This document shows, piece after piece, positions 18,123-29,416 of a stretch of DNA of 64,000 nucleotides. Source of the stretch: Planktomarina temperata RCA23. GTDB lineage: Bacteria; Pseudomonadota; Alphaproteobacteria; Rhodobacterales; Rhodobacteraceae. The stretch is taken from contig NZ_CP003984.1 in NCBI RefSeq assembly GCF_000738435.1, positions 1,364,001 to 1,428,000 of the forward strand, given 5' to 3'. The translations under genes and the position numbers were made by a program. The notes under the pieces are model-generated. The model had not been told where the DNA came from, made no database searches, and saw nothing but the letters and a program-made list of their open reading frames with translations. Numbering within the stretch: position 1 is the first letter of the stretch; the number at the start of each line of letters is the position of its first letter.

Positions 18123-18731
18123 ATGTTTGCGGTAATGAAAACCGGCGGCAAGCAATATCGGGTACAATCCGGTGATGTGCTTCGCGTCGAAAAGCTGGCA
18201 GCTGATGCTGGCGAGATGATTCAATTCAACGAAGTTTTGATGGTTGGCAGCACAGTCGGTGCACCGATGATCGCGGGCGCAGGCGTTCAAGCCGAAGTCA
18301 TCGACCAAATCAAAGGCCCAAAAACAATCAACTTCGTAAAGCGCCGTCGGAAGCACTCTTCCAAGCGCACAAAAGGCCACCGCCAGAAGCTGACTTTGGT
18401 GCGGATCAAAGACATTTTGGAAAAAGGCGCTGACAAATCCGGCGTGAAAGCCGCCATAGGCGCGGGCTCAGTGCCCTATGTGGCGACCCCGGTGGTTGAA
18501 GCCGCTCCAGCAGAGAAAAAGCCAGCAGCCAAAAAAGCCGCAGCAAAACCTGCCGCTGCGAAGAAACCGGCAGCTGCGGCAAAACCTGCCGCTGCGAAAA
18601 AGCCAGCAACCGCAAAAAAGCCAGCGGCCGCGAAAGCGTCTGCTGAAAAGCCAGCAGCGAAAACAGCAGCTGCGAAAAAGCCAGCGGCTAAGAAGCCAGC
18701 GGCGAAAAAACCAGCAGCTGATAAGGAGTAA
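18123..18731 (+). CDS. rplU: 50S ribosomal protein L21 with long basic tail
   Basis: 202 aa from the ATG at 18,123 (MFAVMKTGGKQYRV), preceded by AAGGA; the longer frame from 18,060 is not L21-like. Residues 1-103 are the standard L21 fold that binds 23S rRNA, including the KRRRKHSSKRTKGHRQKLT region. After it comes a linker and a ~80-residue tail built of Lys/Ala/Pro units (AAKKPA-like), similar in composition to histone-H1-type bacterial proteins. Similar extensions occur in other alphaproteobacterial L21 proteins. rpmA follows after 6 bases. Confidence 0.97.
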   Translation: MFAVMKTGGKQYRVQSGDVLRVEKLAADAGEMIQFNEVLMVGSTVGAPMIAGAGVQAEVIDQIKGPKTINFVKRRRKHSSKRTKGHRQKLTLVRIKDILEKGADKSGVKAAIGAGSVPYVATPVVEAAPAEKKPAAKKAAAKPAAAKKPAAAAKPAAAKKPATAKKPAAAKASAEKPAAKTAAAKKPAAKKPAAKKPAADKE

Positions 18732-18737
18732 TCACAA

Positions 18738-19007
18738 ATGGCACATAAAAAAGCAGGTGGTTCATCCCGTAACGGTCGCGATTCAGCGGGACGTCGCTTG
18801 GGTGTAAAACTCTATGGTGGCCAGGACGCAATTCCAGGCAACATCATTGTGCGCCAGCGCGGCACGAAGTTCTGGCCGGGTGAAGGTGTTGGCATGGGCA
18901 AAGATCACACCATCTTTGCAACTGTTGAGGGCAATGTGAAATTCCACAAAGGTCTCAAAAGCCGTCAATTTATCTCAGTTGTGCCAACCGCGGAGGCCGC
19001 TGAATAA
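18738..19007 (+). CDS. rpmA: 50S ribosomal protein L27
   Basis: 89 aa, full length. The N-terminus [16 protein letters not shown] is the conserved tail that reaches toward the peptidyl-transferase centre; [20 protein letters not shown] is the family core. It follows rplU after six bases in the usual rplU-rpmA operon and is followed by a terminator. Confidence 0.98.
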   Translation: MAHKKAGGSSRNGRDSAGRRLGVKLYGGQDAIPGNIIVRQRGTKFWPGEGVGMGKDHTIFATVEGNVKFHKGLKSRQFISVVPTAEAAE

Positions 19008-19034
19008 GCCGAACCTTTCAGGTTTATCTATTCA

Positions 19035-19066
19035 AGGGATCGGCTGAAAGGCCGGTCCCTTTTTCG
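19035..19066 (+). terminator. rplU-rpmA terminator
   Basis: Hairpin AGGGATCGGCT / GGCCGGTCCCT (with G-T pairs) and loop GAAA, followed by TTTTTCG, 28 bases after the rpmA stop. Confidence 0.9.
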
Positions 19067-19121
19067 TTTTCCCTAAAGTGCTTTGCGCGTTGTGCTGCAT
19101 GGCCAAGTTTGGAGCCTGACA

Positions 19122-19730
19122 ATGCCTGTTGAACTCATTGCATTAACCCTGTTTGCCCTGTCGCAAATTGGCACGCCGGGACCCGCGAATATGGCGCTTT
19201 TGGCGACTGGGGCTGGATATGGGTTGCGGCGGGCTTTGCCTTTTGTGGCGGGTGTCGTTGTGGGAAAACAGCTGATCATCTGGCCTTTGGGCTTTGGCTT
19301 AATGCAACTGGCGCAATCGGCACCTGGGGTATTTTTGGCGATGAAATATCTCTCGGCGGCCTATATTGTTTATTTGGCCTGGCGCGTGGCCAATATGCGG
19401 CTCAAAGCTGATCAGACAGATGGGCCACCGCCAGGGTTTTTGGCCGGTTTGATCGTGCATCCTCTTAATCCGAAAGCCTGGGGCATGATTACGGCGGCCT
19501 TTACCAGTTTTGTAACCGCTGGCGCCACGGCATTTACCGCGACAGTGAGCATCGCGGCGGTGTTGCTGGCGTGCCAGACGCTTCTCCATCCCATTTGGGC
19601 CGGGGCAGGGCAGCTGATTGCCGCCACGATACAAGGCACCCGCGCAGAGCGGTTTGTGTTTCTTCTGCTGTCATTTTTGACCGTAGCCACGGTATTTTAT
19701 GCCCTGTTTGGTGGCGGAATTGCGTCATGA
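19122..19730 (+). CDS. LysE/RhtB family exporter
   Basis: 202-aa inner-membrane protein with five to six hydrophobic segments. The N-terminus ELIALTLFALSQIGTPGPANM carries the LysE-family signature (TPGPA), and PLNPKAWGM is the second conserved loop. Members export amino acids such as lysine, threonine or homoserine lactones; the substrate here is not evident. The start at 19,122 begins directly with the first helix. The stop overlaps the next acetyltransferase start by four bases. Confidence 0.9.
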   Translation: MPVELIALTLFALSQIGTPGPANMALLATGAGYGLRRALPFVAGVVVGKQLIIWPLGFGLMQLAQSAPGVFLAMKYLSAAYIVYLAWRVANMRLKADQTDGPPPGFLAGLIVHPLNPKAWGMITAAFTSFVTAGATAFTATVSIAAVLLACQTLLHPIWAGAGQLIAATIQGTRAERFVFLLLSFLTVATVFYALFGGGIAS

Positions 19731-20263
19731 TATCGCCGATCCGGACTCAGCATAGCTTTGAAAGCGCGCGCCTCTCCCTGCGCCCAATCCGCAAATCTGA
19801 TGCGGGGCTAATTGGACTATACGCGGGCGATATTCGCGTGTCGGGCCCCACGCGCTCCATTCCTCATCCCCTACCGCCCGGCGCCATTGATGCCTTTATA
19901 GAGCAAGCGCAGAATCCCGCGCGTGTCGAGGATGTTTGGGTTCTTGATGGCAGTAAATCTGATTTGGCGGAGGTTGTGGGGGTTATTGGGCTCAAACGGC
20001 TTGATCGCCGGCAGGGCGAGCTGGGCTATTGGTTGGCCCCAGCTTTTTGGAGCATTGGACTGGCGCGTGAAGCGGTGGAGACACTAATCCAAGCCAATCC
20101 GCAGGGGAGCAAAACCCTATTTGCAGAAGTTTTTCAAGACAATGCGCGCTCCGCGCGGGTGCTGACGGATATGGGATTTTCCTATCTTGGCGATGCGGAA
20201 TCCTTTTGTGTGGCCCGTAAAACCACCGTTGCCACCTGGACATATCTTAGGTCGATGGAGTGA
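19727..20263 (+). CDS. GNAT acetyltransferase (RimJ/RimL type)
   Basis: 178 aa from the ATG that overlaps the LysE stop. GNAT fold with the RimJ-like opening (SFESARLSLRPIRKSDAGLI), the strand LGYWLAPAFWSIGLAREAVE for acetyl-CoA binding, and NARSARVLTDMGF near the C-terminus. It acetylates an amino group on an unknown substrate. A second GNAT gene follows after three bases, so the two are co-transcribed with obgE. Confidence 0.88.
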   Translation: MISPIRTQHSFESARLSLRPIRKSDAGLIGLYAGDIRVSGPTRSIPHPLPPGAIDAFIEQAQNPARVEDVWVLDGSKSDLAEVVGVIGLKRLDRRQGELGYWLAPAFWSIGLAREAVETLIQANPQGSKTLFAEVFQDNARSARVLTDMGFSYLGDAESFCVARKTTVATWTYLRSME

Positions 20264-20266
20264 GAT

Positions 20267-22934
<2,668 letters not shown>

Positions 22935-22949
22935 GACTGTTGGGAGACG

Positions 22950-24206
22950 ATGATGGATGTGAAGGCAACTCTTAAACAGATTGGGAACGCCGCAAAAGCC
23001 GCCGCGGCAGAACTTGGATTTGCCACCGCTGAGCGCAAACATGCGGCCCTGATTGGGGCGGCTGAATATGTTTGGGCCTCAAGGGGCGATATCATAGAGG
23101 CCAACGCGCTTGATATGGATTACGGCCGCGAAAAAGGTCTTTCGGCGGCCATGCTGGACCGCTTGATGCTCGATGAAGACCGCATTCGCAACATGGTCGA
23201 TGGGCTGCGGGCGGTGGCTGAGCAGGAAGATCCTGTGGGGCAGGTGCTTGAAGAGTGGGAGCGCCCCAATGGGCTGCATATTAAACGCGTGCGGACGCCC
23301 TTGGGGGTCATCGGTGTGATCTATGAAAGCCGCCCCAATGTCACTGCGGATGCCGGCGCCCTCTGCCTTAAGGCTGGCAATGCTGTTATTCTGCGCGGGG
23401 GATCGGAGGGTTTTCATTCCTCCACGGCCATCCATAAGGCCCTGGTCAAAGGGGTGGTTGCCGCAGGTTTGCCCGAGGCGACCATTCAATTGGTGCCGAC
23501 CCGTGATCGGGCTGCGGTGAGCGAAATGCTCACTATGGTCGATACGATAGATGTGATTGTGCCGCGCGGGGGCAAGGGGCTTGTGGGATTGGTGCAGCGT
23601 GAGGCCCGGGTGCCGGTCTTTTCGCATTTGGAAGGTATTGTGCATATCTATATAGATGCGTCAGCGGATCGGCAAAAAACCCTGGATGTGGTGCTCAATG
23701 CCAAGACCCGCCGCACGGGAATTTGCGGCGCGGCTGAATGTTTGCTGATGCATGACGATATCGCCGCCAGCTGGGGCCCGGAGGTGATCCAGGCTTTGAT
23801 GGACAAAGGAGTTGTGGTTGACGCGGACACAACCCTACAAGCGATTGCCGGTACCCAACCGGCTGCGGCCGACCACTGGGGCAAAGAATTCTTGGACATG
23901 GAAATTGCGGCGAAAACCGTGGCCAATGTCGATGAGGCGATTGCTCATATCCGCCAATATGGCTCCAATCACACAGATTGTATCATGGCCGAAGATGGCC
24001 GCGCCGTGGACCGTTTCTTTGAACGGTTGGACAGCGCAATTTTGATGCATAATGCCTCAACGCAATTTGCCGATGGGGGAGAGTTTGGCATGGGCGCTGA
24101 AATTGGCATTGCGACCGGAAAAATGCATGCACGCGGCCCCGTCGGCGCCGCCCAGCTCACAAGTTTCAAATATTTGGTGCGTGGGGACGGCGCGGTGCGC
24201 GCTTAA
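22950..24206 (+). CDS. proA: Gamma-glutamyl phosphate reductase
   Basis: 418 aa; second step of proline synthesis, reducing glutamyl-5-phosphate to the semialdehyde with NADPH. The catalytic Cys is in [13 protein letters not shown] (about residue 257). Other conserved parts are [14 protein letters not shown] and [16 protein letters not shown]. It follows proB by 15 bases. Start ATGATG; the second Met may be used. Confidence 0.97.
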   Translation: MMDVKATLKQIGNAAKAAAAELGFATAERKHAALIGAAEYVWASRGDIIEANALDMDYGREKGLSAAMLDRLMLDEDRIRNMVDGLRAVAEQEDPVGQVLEEWERPNGLHIKRVRTPLGVIGVIYESRPNVTADAGALCLKAGNAVILRGGSEGFHSSTAIHKALVKGVVAAGLPEATIQLVPTRDRAAVSEMLTMVDTIDVIVPRGGKGLVGLVQREARVPVFSHLEGIVHIYIDASADRQKTLDVVLNAKTRRTGICGAAECLLMHDDIAASWGPEVIQALMDKGVVVDADTTLQAIAGTQPAAADHWGKEFLDMEIAAKTVANVDEAIAHIRQYGSNHTDCIMAEDGRAVDRFFERLDSAILMHNASTQFADGGEFGMGAEIGIATGKMHARGPVGAAQLTSFKYLVRGDGAVRA

Positions 24207-24242
24207 ATCTTTATGCACCCAAGCGCGGCAGCGAAGACGCCG

Positions 24243-24824
24243 TCAAAAACTGACAGTCATTTCTGTTGCGCTGTGATGGAGTTGCAGCGGCAAATCAAGT
24301 GCCTGTAAGATTGCAAATTGCACATGTTTGGGGGGGATGTCGGGCGCGATCTGCTTATGCGTGAGGGTGGACCATAGCGCTTCATCAAAAGTGACCTTGG
24401 GACCGATGGCATGGATGATCCGACGCCCCTCTGCAATTTTAACCACCACTTTGGCCCCCTGCGGCATGGCGACTTGGATAGATTGCAATATTAAAAGACA
24501 GGTTTTCACATCCGTCTTCCGTAATTGCTTGGGGATAAAATCGACGTGAATACGGCCGGTGACGTTCCAAGATGTTTGCACGGCTGAAATCTCGGCGGCA
24601 TTTAAAATTTCATCCGCATTAAATTGACCAAACGCGATGCGGAAGAGTTTGAGCTTTGCGACGGCGGCGTTGACGCTGGCTTTGACCAATTCTCCCTCCT
24701 GGCCGAGGGTTTTGCCTGTCAACTCCACAAGCTCAACGCCATTGCCAATGGCACCAATAGGACTGGCCAAATCATGGCACATGCGGGCAGCGACAAGGGC
24801 TGTTATATTGGGTTTTTCTGTCAT
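24243..24824 (-). CDS. chpT: Histidine phosphotransferase ChpT
   Basis: 193 aa from MTEKPN. The phosphorylatable His lies in ARMCHDLASPIGAIGNGVEL (His at residue 16), the hallmark of the ChpT/DUF2328 family; a degenerate GHKL-like domain follows. In alphaproteobacteria ChpT passes phosphate from CckA to CtrA and CpdR and so controls cell cycle, motility or gene-transfer agents. It is divergent from the small DUF3553 gene, a common arrangement. A start nine codons earlier is possible but would overlap that gene's start. Confidence 0.88.
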   Translation of the reverse strand: MTEKPNITALVAARMCHDLASPIGAIGNGVELVELTGKTLGQEGELVKASVNAAVAKLKLFRIAFGQFNADEILNAAEISAVQTSWNVTGRIHVDFIPKQLRKTDVKTCLLILQSIQVAMPQGAKVVVKIAEGRRIIHAIGPKVTFDEALWSTLTHKQIAPDIPPKHVQFAILQALDLPLQLHHSATEMTVSF

Positions 24825-24849
24825 ATGATGGCTTCGAAAAAGAGGGTCC

Positions 24850-25026
24850 ATGGAAAATTTAAATTCATTTTTAGAGCCCGGTCAGCGCGTGCAACACCCC
24901 AATCAGCTCGATTGGGGCATAGGTCAGGTGCAGTCCAACATCAACAATCACATCACTGTGAATTTTCCAGAAGCTGGAAAGGTTGTCATTGATGGGTCTC
25001 GTATTGTTTTAATCTTAGTACACTAA
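24850..25026 (+). CDS. DUF3553 small protein
   Basis: 58-aa protein starting MENLNSFLEPGQRV. The sequence HPNQLDWGIGQVQS and VNFPEAGKVVIDG is typical of the DUF3553 family, a small beta-rich fold related to the CarD/TRCF RNA-polymerase-binding module. It is divergent from chpT; the gap between the two start codons is about 25 bases, so they share a control region. Function not established. Confidence 0.8.
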   Translation: MENLNSFLEPGQRVQHPNQLDWGIGQVQSNINNHITVNFPEAGKVVIDGSRIVLILVH

Positions 25027-25098
25027 TTAATATAACATGTTGAGACATAATGCTAAAATAATCATCATTGTCAAGCGGTCCCAAGCGGGTGCGCCGCG

Positions 25099-25872
25099 AT
25101 GCTGATGCCTTCGGAATTCGAAGTGCGGCTGGCCAAGGACGCGGAGGATCTTTGGGCGGTGCAGCGTTTGCGCTATGATGTTTTTGTGCGGGAGTTGGGC
25201 GCCAGCGGGCCGGCGGTCAATCATGATCTCGAGATTGAAGCCGATGCTTTTGATGCCCACTCAGAGCATTTGATGGTGCTGGACCGGGCCCGCGGCGCGG
25301 ATTTGGCCGAGCAGCTTGTAGGCGTTTACCGCATGATGACCCAAGCTGGCGCAGGGGCCGCAGGTGGGTTTTACACCGCATCAGAATTCGATCTTGCGCC
25401 GCTGATGCAAACCGGCCGGCCCATGATGGAGCTTGGCCGGTCTTGTCTGCGCCAGCCCTACCGGGGAGGGGCGGCGATGTTTTATCTGTGGCAAGCTTTG
25501 GCCCAGCATGTGACGGACCAGGGGGCGGAAATCCTCTTTGGCACAGCCAGTTTTGCCGGTACTGATTTCTGTGCGCTCACCGCGCCACTGTCCTTGCTCG
25601 GCCGGGAGCATCTGGCGCAGGCTGCATTGCGCCCGAAAGCGATTGGCGCGGGCGCCGTGCCGCTGGGCGCTTCTGGGGATTTTGAAATTGATCGTCTGGC
25701 GGCGCTGCGCGCAATGCCAGCTTTGATTAAGGCTTATCTGCGCTTGGGAGGCTGTGTCGGTGAGGGCGCCTATGTGGATGCGGCGTTCAATACGGTGGAT
25801 GTCTGCATGGTGCTGGATGTGCCGGCGATGAACCCGCGGCAAAAAACGATCTACCTGAAAGGGTCAGGATGA
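25099..25872 (+). CDS. olsB: Ornithine N-acyltransferase OlsB
   Basis: 257-aa GNAT-fold acyltransferase. Characteristic OlsB parts are LWAVQRLRYDVFVRELGA, FDLAPLMQTGRPMMELGRS (with ELGRSCL) and LKAYLRLGG-type text near the C-terminus (IKAYLRLGGCVGEGA). It adds a 3-hydroxyacyl chain from ACP to ornithine, giving lyso-ornithine lipid. Its stop overlaps olsA, which carries out the next step. Confidence 0.93.
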   Translation: MLMPSEFEVRLAKDAEDLWAVQRLRYDVFVRELGASGPAVNHDLEIEADAFDAHSEHLMVLDRARGADLAEQLVGVYRMMTQAGAGAAGGFYTASEFDLAPLMQTGRPMMELGRSCLRQPYRGGAAMFYLWQALAQHVTDQGAEILFGTASFAGTDFCALTAPLSLLGREHLAQAALRPKAIGAGAVPLGASGDFEIDRLAALRAMPALIKAYLRLGGCVGEGAYVDAAFNTVDVCMVLDVPAMNPRQKTIYLKGSG

Positions 25873-26708
25873 CGAAGTCCCCAACTTGGATGTCTGAAAC
25901 CGAACCCGATCCCGTGCCGATTTCTGCGGCGGGTTGGATGCGGGTGGCTTGGCGCGGCCTATTGATGGGCGGTTACACATTTGGCGGTTTGGCCGTTTTG
26001 TTGCTGGTGCGCTTGGTGGAAAAGCCAGTCTATGGCATGGCCCGGCCCTGGACCCCAAAGATCACGCAATCGGTCTGCCGTTTTGCATTTTGGGTTCTGG
26101 GCATGCGCCTTGAGGTGATCGGCACGCCGATGCGGGGCAGCGCGGTTGCAGTTGCCAATCACACAAGTTGGCTGGATATTTTCGCGCTGAACGCCTTTGA
26201 TGATATTTATTTTGTGGCCAAGTCAGAGGTGGCAAATTGGCCGATGATTGGCTGGTTGGCGCGGGCGACAGGTACGCAATTTATCACCCGTGACCGCAAG
26301 CAAGCGCAGCTTCATTTGCAGCTGTTGCAACATCGATTGCGCCATGATCATCGGTTGCTGTTTTTTCCAGAGGGAACTTCGACAGACGGGCGGCGGGTGT
26401 TGCCGTTTAAACCGACGCTGTTTCAGTCCTTTTTGACGCCAGATGTGCCGGATGATTTGAGCATCCAGGCCATTACTTTGGCCTTCCATGCCCCTGAAGG
26501 CGAGGATCCGCGGTTCTATGGATGGTGGGGGGACAGTGACTTGGCGCGCCATTTGCTGCAGTCTTTGGCCTATAAGCGGCATGGCTCCGTGCAGGTGATC
26601 TACCATGAACCCGTTGCGGCCATCGATTTTGCCGATCGCAAATCCTTGGCGCGGCACTTACAGGCGCAGGTCGCCGCAGCCCTGCCTTGGGCAGATGCGA
26701 CCTCTTAA
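25869..26708 (+). CDS. olsA: Lyso-ornithine lipid acyltransferase OlsA
   Basis: 279-aa PlsC-family protein with an N-terminal membrane helix (about residues 28-48). The acyltransferase boxes are NHTSWLDI (HX4D, about residue 98) and FFPEGTSTDG (about 167). It adds the second acyl chain to complete ornithine lipid, a phosphate-free membrane lipid useful in low-phosphate seawater. It overlaps olsB by four bases, so the pair is one translational unit. Confidence 0.92.
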   Translation: MTKSPTWMSETEPDPVPISAAGWMRVAWRGLLMGGYTFGGLAVLLLVRLVEKPVYGMARPWTPKITQSVCRFAFWVLGMRLEVIGTPMRGSAVAVANHTSWLDIFALNAFDDIYFVAKSEVANWPMIGWLARATGTQFITRDRKQAQLHLQLLQHRLRHDHRLLFFPEGTSTDGRRVLPFKPTLFQSFLTPDVPDDLSIQAITLAFHAPEGEDPRFYGWWGDSDLARHLLQSLAYKRHGSVQVIYHEPVAAIDFADRKSLARHLQAQVAAALPWADATS

Positions 26709-26753
26709 GGGCAAAGCGTCAATCTGGTCTCGGCTGGTAGATTGCAGGGCGGC

Positions 26754-27377
26754 CTAGCTGTTTCGGGCAGCGGCGAGCATGTGAAGCTGTGCCAAAGGAT
26801 CGTCCTGGGTCCAAATTTCAGCGCCAATGGCAAAGAAATCTACCTTATCGGAGAGGCTGCGGATTAAATCCACCGTCAGGCCACCCTCTGCGACCACAGG
26901 CACCTCAATCATTTCACTCCACCAAGTCAACAACTCTGGATCCACCTGCGCCCCATCACCCAGAGCGGAGGCCGCCACCGGGCCAAAGCTGACATAATCG
27001 GCGCCAGCTTCCCCTGCGGTCAGCCCATCATGGCGGGAGGTGTTGCAATAAGCGCCAAGGATTGCGTCTTCGCCGAGATCCTTGCGCAATTGCCTTAGAT
27101 TGCGCCCGCCGTCCATCAGATGCACCCCGTCCAACCCCAAACGGTCCACCAACAACGCATGGCGTTCAATCACCAGCATGATGTCCCGCGCATGGGCGAC
27201 ATCGCGCAGAGCATCTGCGGTGCGCGCTATGTGATCTTCGTCACTGCTGGCCAGGCCCAAACGCAGGCAGGCGACCTCGACCGAATCTAAGACACGCGCC
27301 AGCTGATCGGGGTAGTGCTCCAGGTCAATCACACTGGGGGTGACGAGGTAGATCTGCGGCAAATCTTCAGTGCTCAT
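26754..27377 (-). CDS. Thiamine-phosphate synthase-like protein
   Basis: 207 aa from MSTEDLP, chosen because GGAG lies nine bases upstream. A TIM-barrel of the ThiE/TenI type: LGLDGVHLMDG, ILGAYCNTSRHDGLTAGEAG, ADYVSFGPVA and VVAEGGLTVD. ThiE joins the pyrimidine and thiazole parts of thiamine. The usual phosphate-binding Lys/Arg in the first third is hard to place and the protein is divergent, so it may be a ThiE paralogue rather than the main enzyme. It stands alone, convergent with olsA. Confidence 0.75.
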   Translation of the reverse strand: MSTEDLPQIYLVTPSVIDLEHYPDQLARVLDSVEVACLRLGLASSDEDHIARTADALRDVAHARDIMLVIERHALLVDRLGLDGVHLMDGGRNLRQLRKDLGEDAILGAYCNTSRHDGLTAGEAGADYVSFGPVAASALGDGAQVDPELLTWWSEMIEVPVVAEGGLTVDLIRSLSDKVDFFAIGAEIWTQDDPLAQLHMLAAARNS

Positions 27378-27479
27378 CGCATTGGCTCCAAATTGCATGG
27401 GTGTTGCTACGGGCTATAGCGTGACAAATTGGCTTTGACCACCGCTTGTCGCGCGCCTCTGTGAACGCTAAGAGACCCT

Positions 27480-28226
27480 ATGACACGTCATTCTCTGCAA
27501 CAACCCGCAATCATCCTCATTCGCCCGCAAATGGGTGAAAACATTGGCGCTGCCGCTCGGGCTATGTGGAATTTTGGGCTCGATCATATGCGCATCGTGG
27601 ACCCGCGTGACGGCTGGCCAAGCCAAAAGGCCGTGGCGATGGCCAGTGGAGCCGGGCGTTTGCTCGATGAGGCGCGATTGTTTGACACAACCGCCGAGGC
27701 ATTGGCCGATACCACCTTCGTGATGGCCACAACCGCGCGGCCGCGTGATTTGACCAAACCTGTGTACAGTCCTGAATTTGCGATGGCGGAAGCGGCCCGG
27801 CGGATTGGGACGGGACAGAAGGTGGCGGTGATGTTTGGCCCTGAGCGCGCGGGTCTTGAAAATGATGACATCATCCGCGCCAATGCGATTATCTCGGTCC
27901 CCGTGAACCCTGACTTCCCGTCGCTCAATCTGGCGCAATGTGTATTGCTCCTCAGCTATGAGTGGCAAAGGCAGCTGGGCGAGGTGGGGCAACCTGCGGC
28001 TCAGGTGACAAAATCAGAATGGGCCAGCGGGCTTGAAGTCGAGAAATTGGCCGAACATTTTGAGCAACGACTTGATACAGCAGGTTTTTTCTTTCCAGAA
28101 ACCAAGGCTGCCAGTATGAAAGTTCATCTGCGCAACCTGTGGTCGCGTATGCCGCTGACCAAAGCCGATGTGCAAATGCTGCATGGCACCATGCGCCAAA
28201 TGGCCCGTTGGAAAGAGCGTGGTTGA
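27480..28226 (+). CDS. trmJ: tRNA (cytidine/uridine-2'-O-)-methyltransferase TrmJ
   Basis: 248-aa SPOUT (knotted) methyltransferase. Motifs: RPQMGENIGAAARAMWNFG (motif 1), VMFGPERAGLENDDI (motif 2) and PDFPSLNLAQCVLLLSYEW (motif 3, the trefoil knot). TrmJ methylates the ribose at position 32 in the tRNA anticodon loop. The C-terminal helical extension of ~80 residues is typical. No operon partner. Confidence 0.93.
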   Translation: MTRHSLQQPAIILIRPQMGENIGAAARAMWNFGLDHMRIVDPRDGWPSQKAVAMASGAGRLLDEARLFDTTAEALADTTFVMATTARPRDLTKPVYSPEFAMAEAARRIGTGQKVAVMFGPERAGLENDDIIRANAIISVPVNPDFPSLNLAQCVLLLSYEWQRQLGEVGQPAAQVTKSEWASGLEVEKLAEHFEQRLDTAGFFFPETKAASMKVHLRNLWSRMPLTKADVQMLHGTMRQMARWKERG

Positions 28227-28273
28227 ACGCGGATTTTTCAGCCCTAACTTGAGATGAAACGAAAGGCTTAAAC

Positions 28274-29416
28274 ATGGCGAATAAGCGAAATATCTTTGAA
28301 GAGGTTGGCAGCGATACAAAGATCACAAGCGCCAGTGCGGGTGCCATCGCGCGCGCCGGGAGTGGAGATCGGCATTGGGTGCGCCTTTGGTTGTGGAGCT
28401 TGGTCGGTTTGATCATTGTGATGATCACCGTGGGCGGATTAACACGCCTGACGGACAGTGGCCTGTCGATCACCGAATGGGACCCGGTTATGGGTGCCAT
28501 CCCGCCTTTGAGCGCCGCTGCCTGGCAGGCCGCCTTTGCCGCCTATCAAACCACCGCTGAATTTGCTGTGCAAAATGCTGCTATGAGCTTGGCGGAATTC
28601 AAAGTTATCTTTTGGTGGGAATGGGGCCACCGGCAGCTTGGGCGTTTCATTGGTCTGACCTGGGCACTTGGGTTCGCGCTGTTGTTTTTCACGGGCAAAT
28701 TGCCCAAGGCCCGGCGCCTGTCTCTCTTTGCCATTGGACCTTTTATCGGCCTGCAAGGGTTCATCGGCTGGCTGATGGTTCATTCGGGTCTGGATGGTGT
28801 GCGGCTTGATGTGGCCTCCTATTGGCTTATGGCGCATCTCGGGGCGGCTTTTGCGCTTTTGGGATATATTTACTGGAGTTTGCAGATATTTTCCCGCTCT
28901 GAGGCGGAGTTGCTGCAGGCACGCCGCGCGCGGGAGCGCAAGCTGTTTGGCATGTCCACCGGCTTGATGCATTTCGTGGCGCTGCAAGTGCTGCTGGGCG
29001 CCTTGGTTGCTGGGATTGATGCTGGGCGCAATTACACCGATTGGCCACTGATGGCTGGTGGGTTTTTACCTCCCGATATGTTCAGCCTGTCGCCTTGGTG
29101 GCGGAATTTCTTTGAGGACGATGGCTTGGTGCAGTTTATTCATCGGATGAGCGCCTATCTCTTATTTGCCTTCGCCATTGTGGTGGCTTTGCGGGCCAAG
29201 GCCTCTGCCCATAAGGTGACCCGCGCCGCCTTTGGCACTGTGGGGCTTGTTTTGACGGTTCAGATGATCTTAGGTATCGTAACGGTGATGCATTCATCTC
29301 CTTGGAATCTGGCTATTTTGCACCAGTTTACCGCAGTGCTTCTGTGGCTTGCGGTGCTTCGAGGGCGATTTTTGGCCGGCTATCCGATTGCCACTTCTGT
29401 TCGGGGGACCTCATGA
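28274..29416 (+). CDS. ctaA: Heme A synthase (CtaA/COX15)
   Basis: 380-aa inner-membrane protein with eight predicted helices. GGLTRLTDSGLSITEWDPVMG is the signature start; heme-ligand His residues are in EWGHRQLGRFIG, LMVHSGLDGVRLDVA, FIHRMSAYLL and LAILHQFTAV. It oxidises heme O to heme A for cytochrome c oxidase. This is the type 2 form lacking the loop Cys pair. It overlaps the next gene by four bases. Confidence 0.95.
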   Translation: MANKRNIFEEVGSDTKITSASAGAIARAGSGDRHWVRLWLWSLVGLIIVMITVGGLTRLTDSGLSITEWDPVMGAIPPLSAAAWQAAFAAYQTTAEFAVQNAAMSLAEFKVIFWWEWGHRQLGRFIGLTWALGFALLFFTGKLPKARRLSLFAIGPFIGLQGFIGWLMVHSGLDGVRLDVASYWLMAHLGAAFALLGYIYWSLQIFSRSEAELLQARRARERKLFGMSTGLMHFVALQVLLGALVAGIDAGRNYTDWPLMAGGFLPPDMFSLSPWWRNFFEDDGLVQFIHRMSAYLLFAFAIVVALRAKASAHKVTRAAFGTVGLVLTVQMILGIVTVMHSSPWNLAILHQFTAVLLWLAVLRGRFLAGYPIATSVRGTS

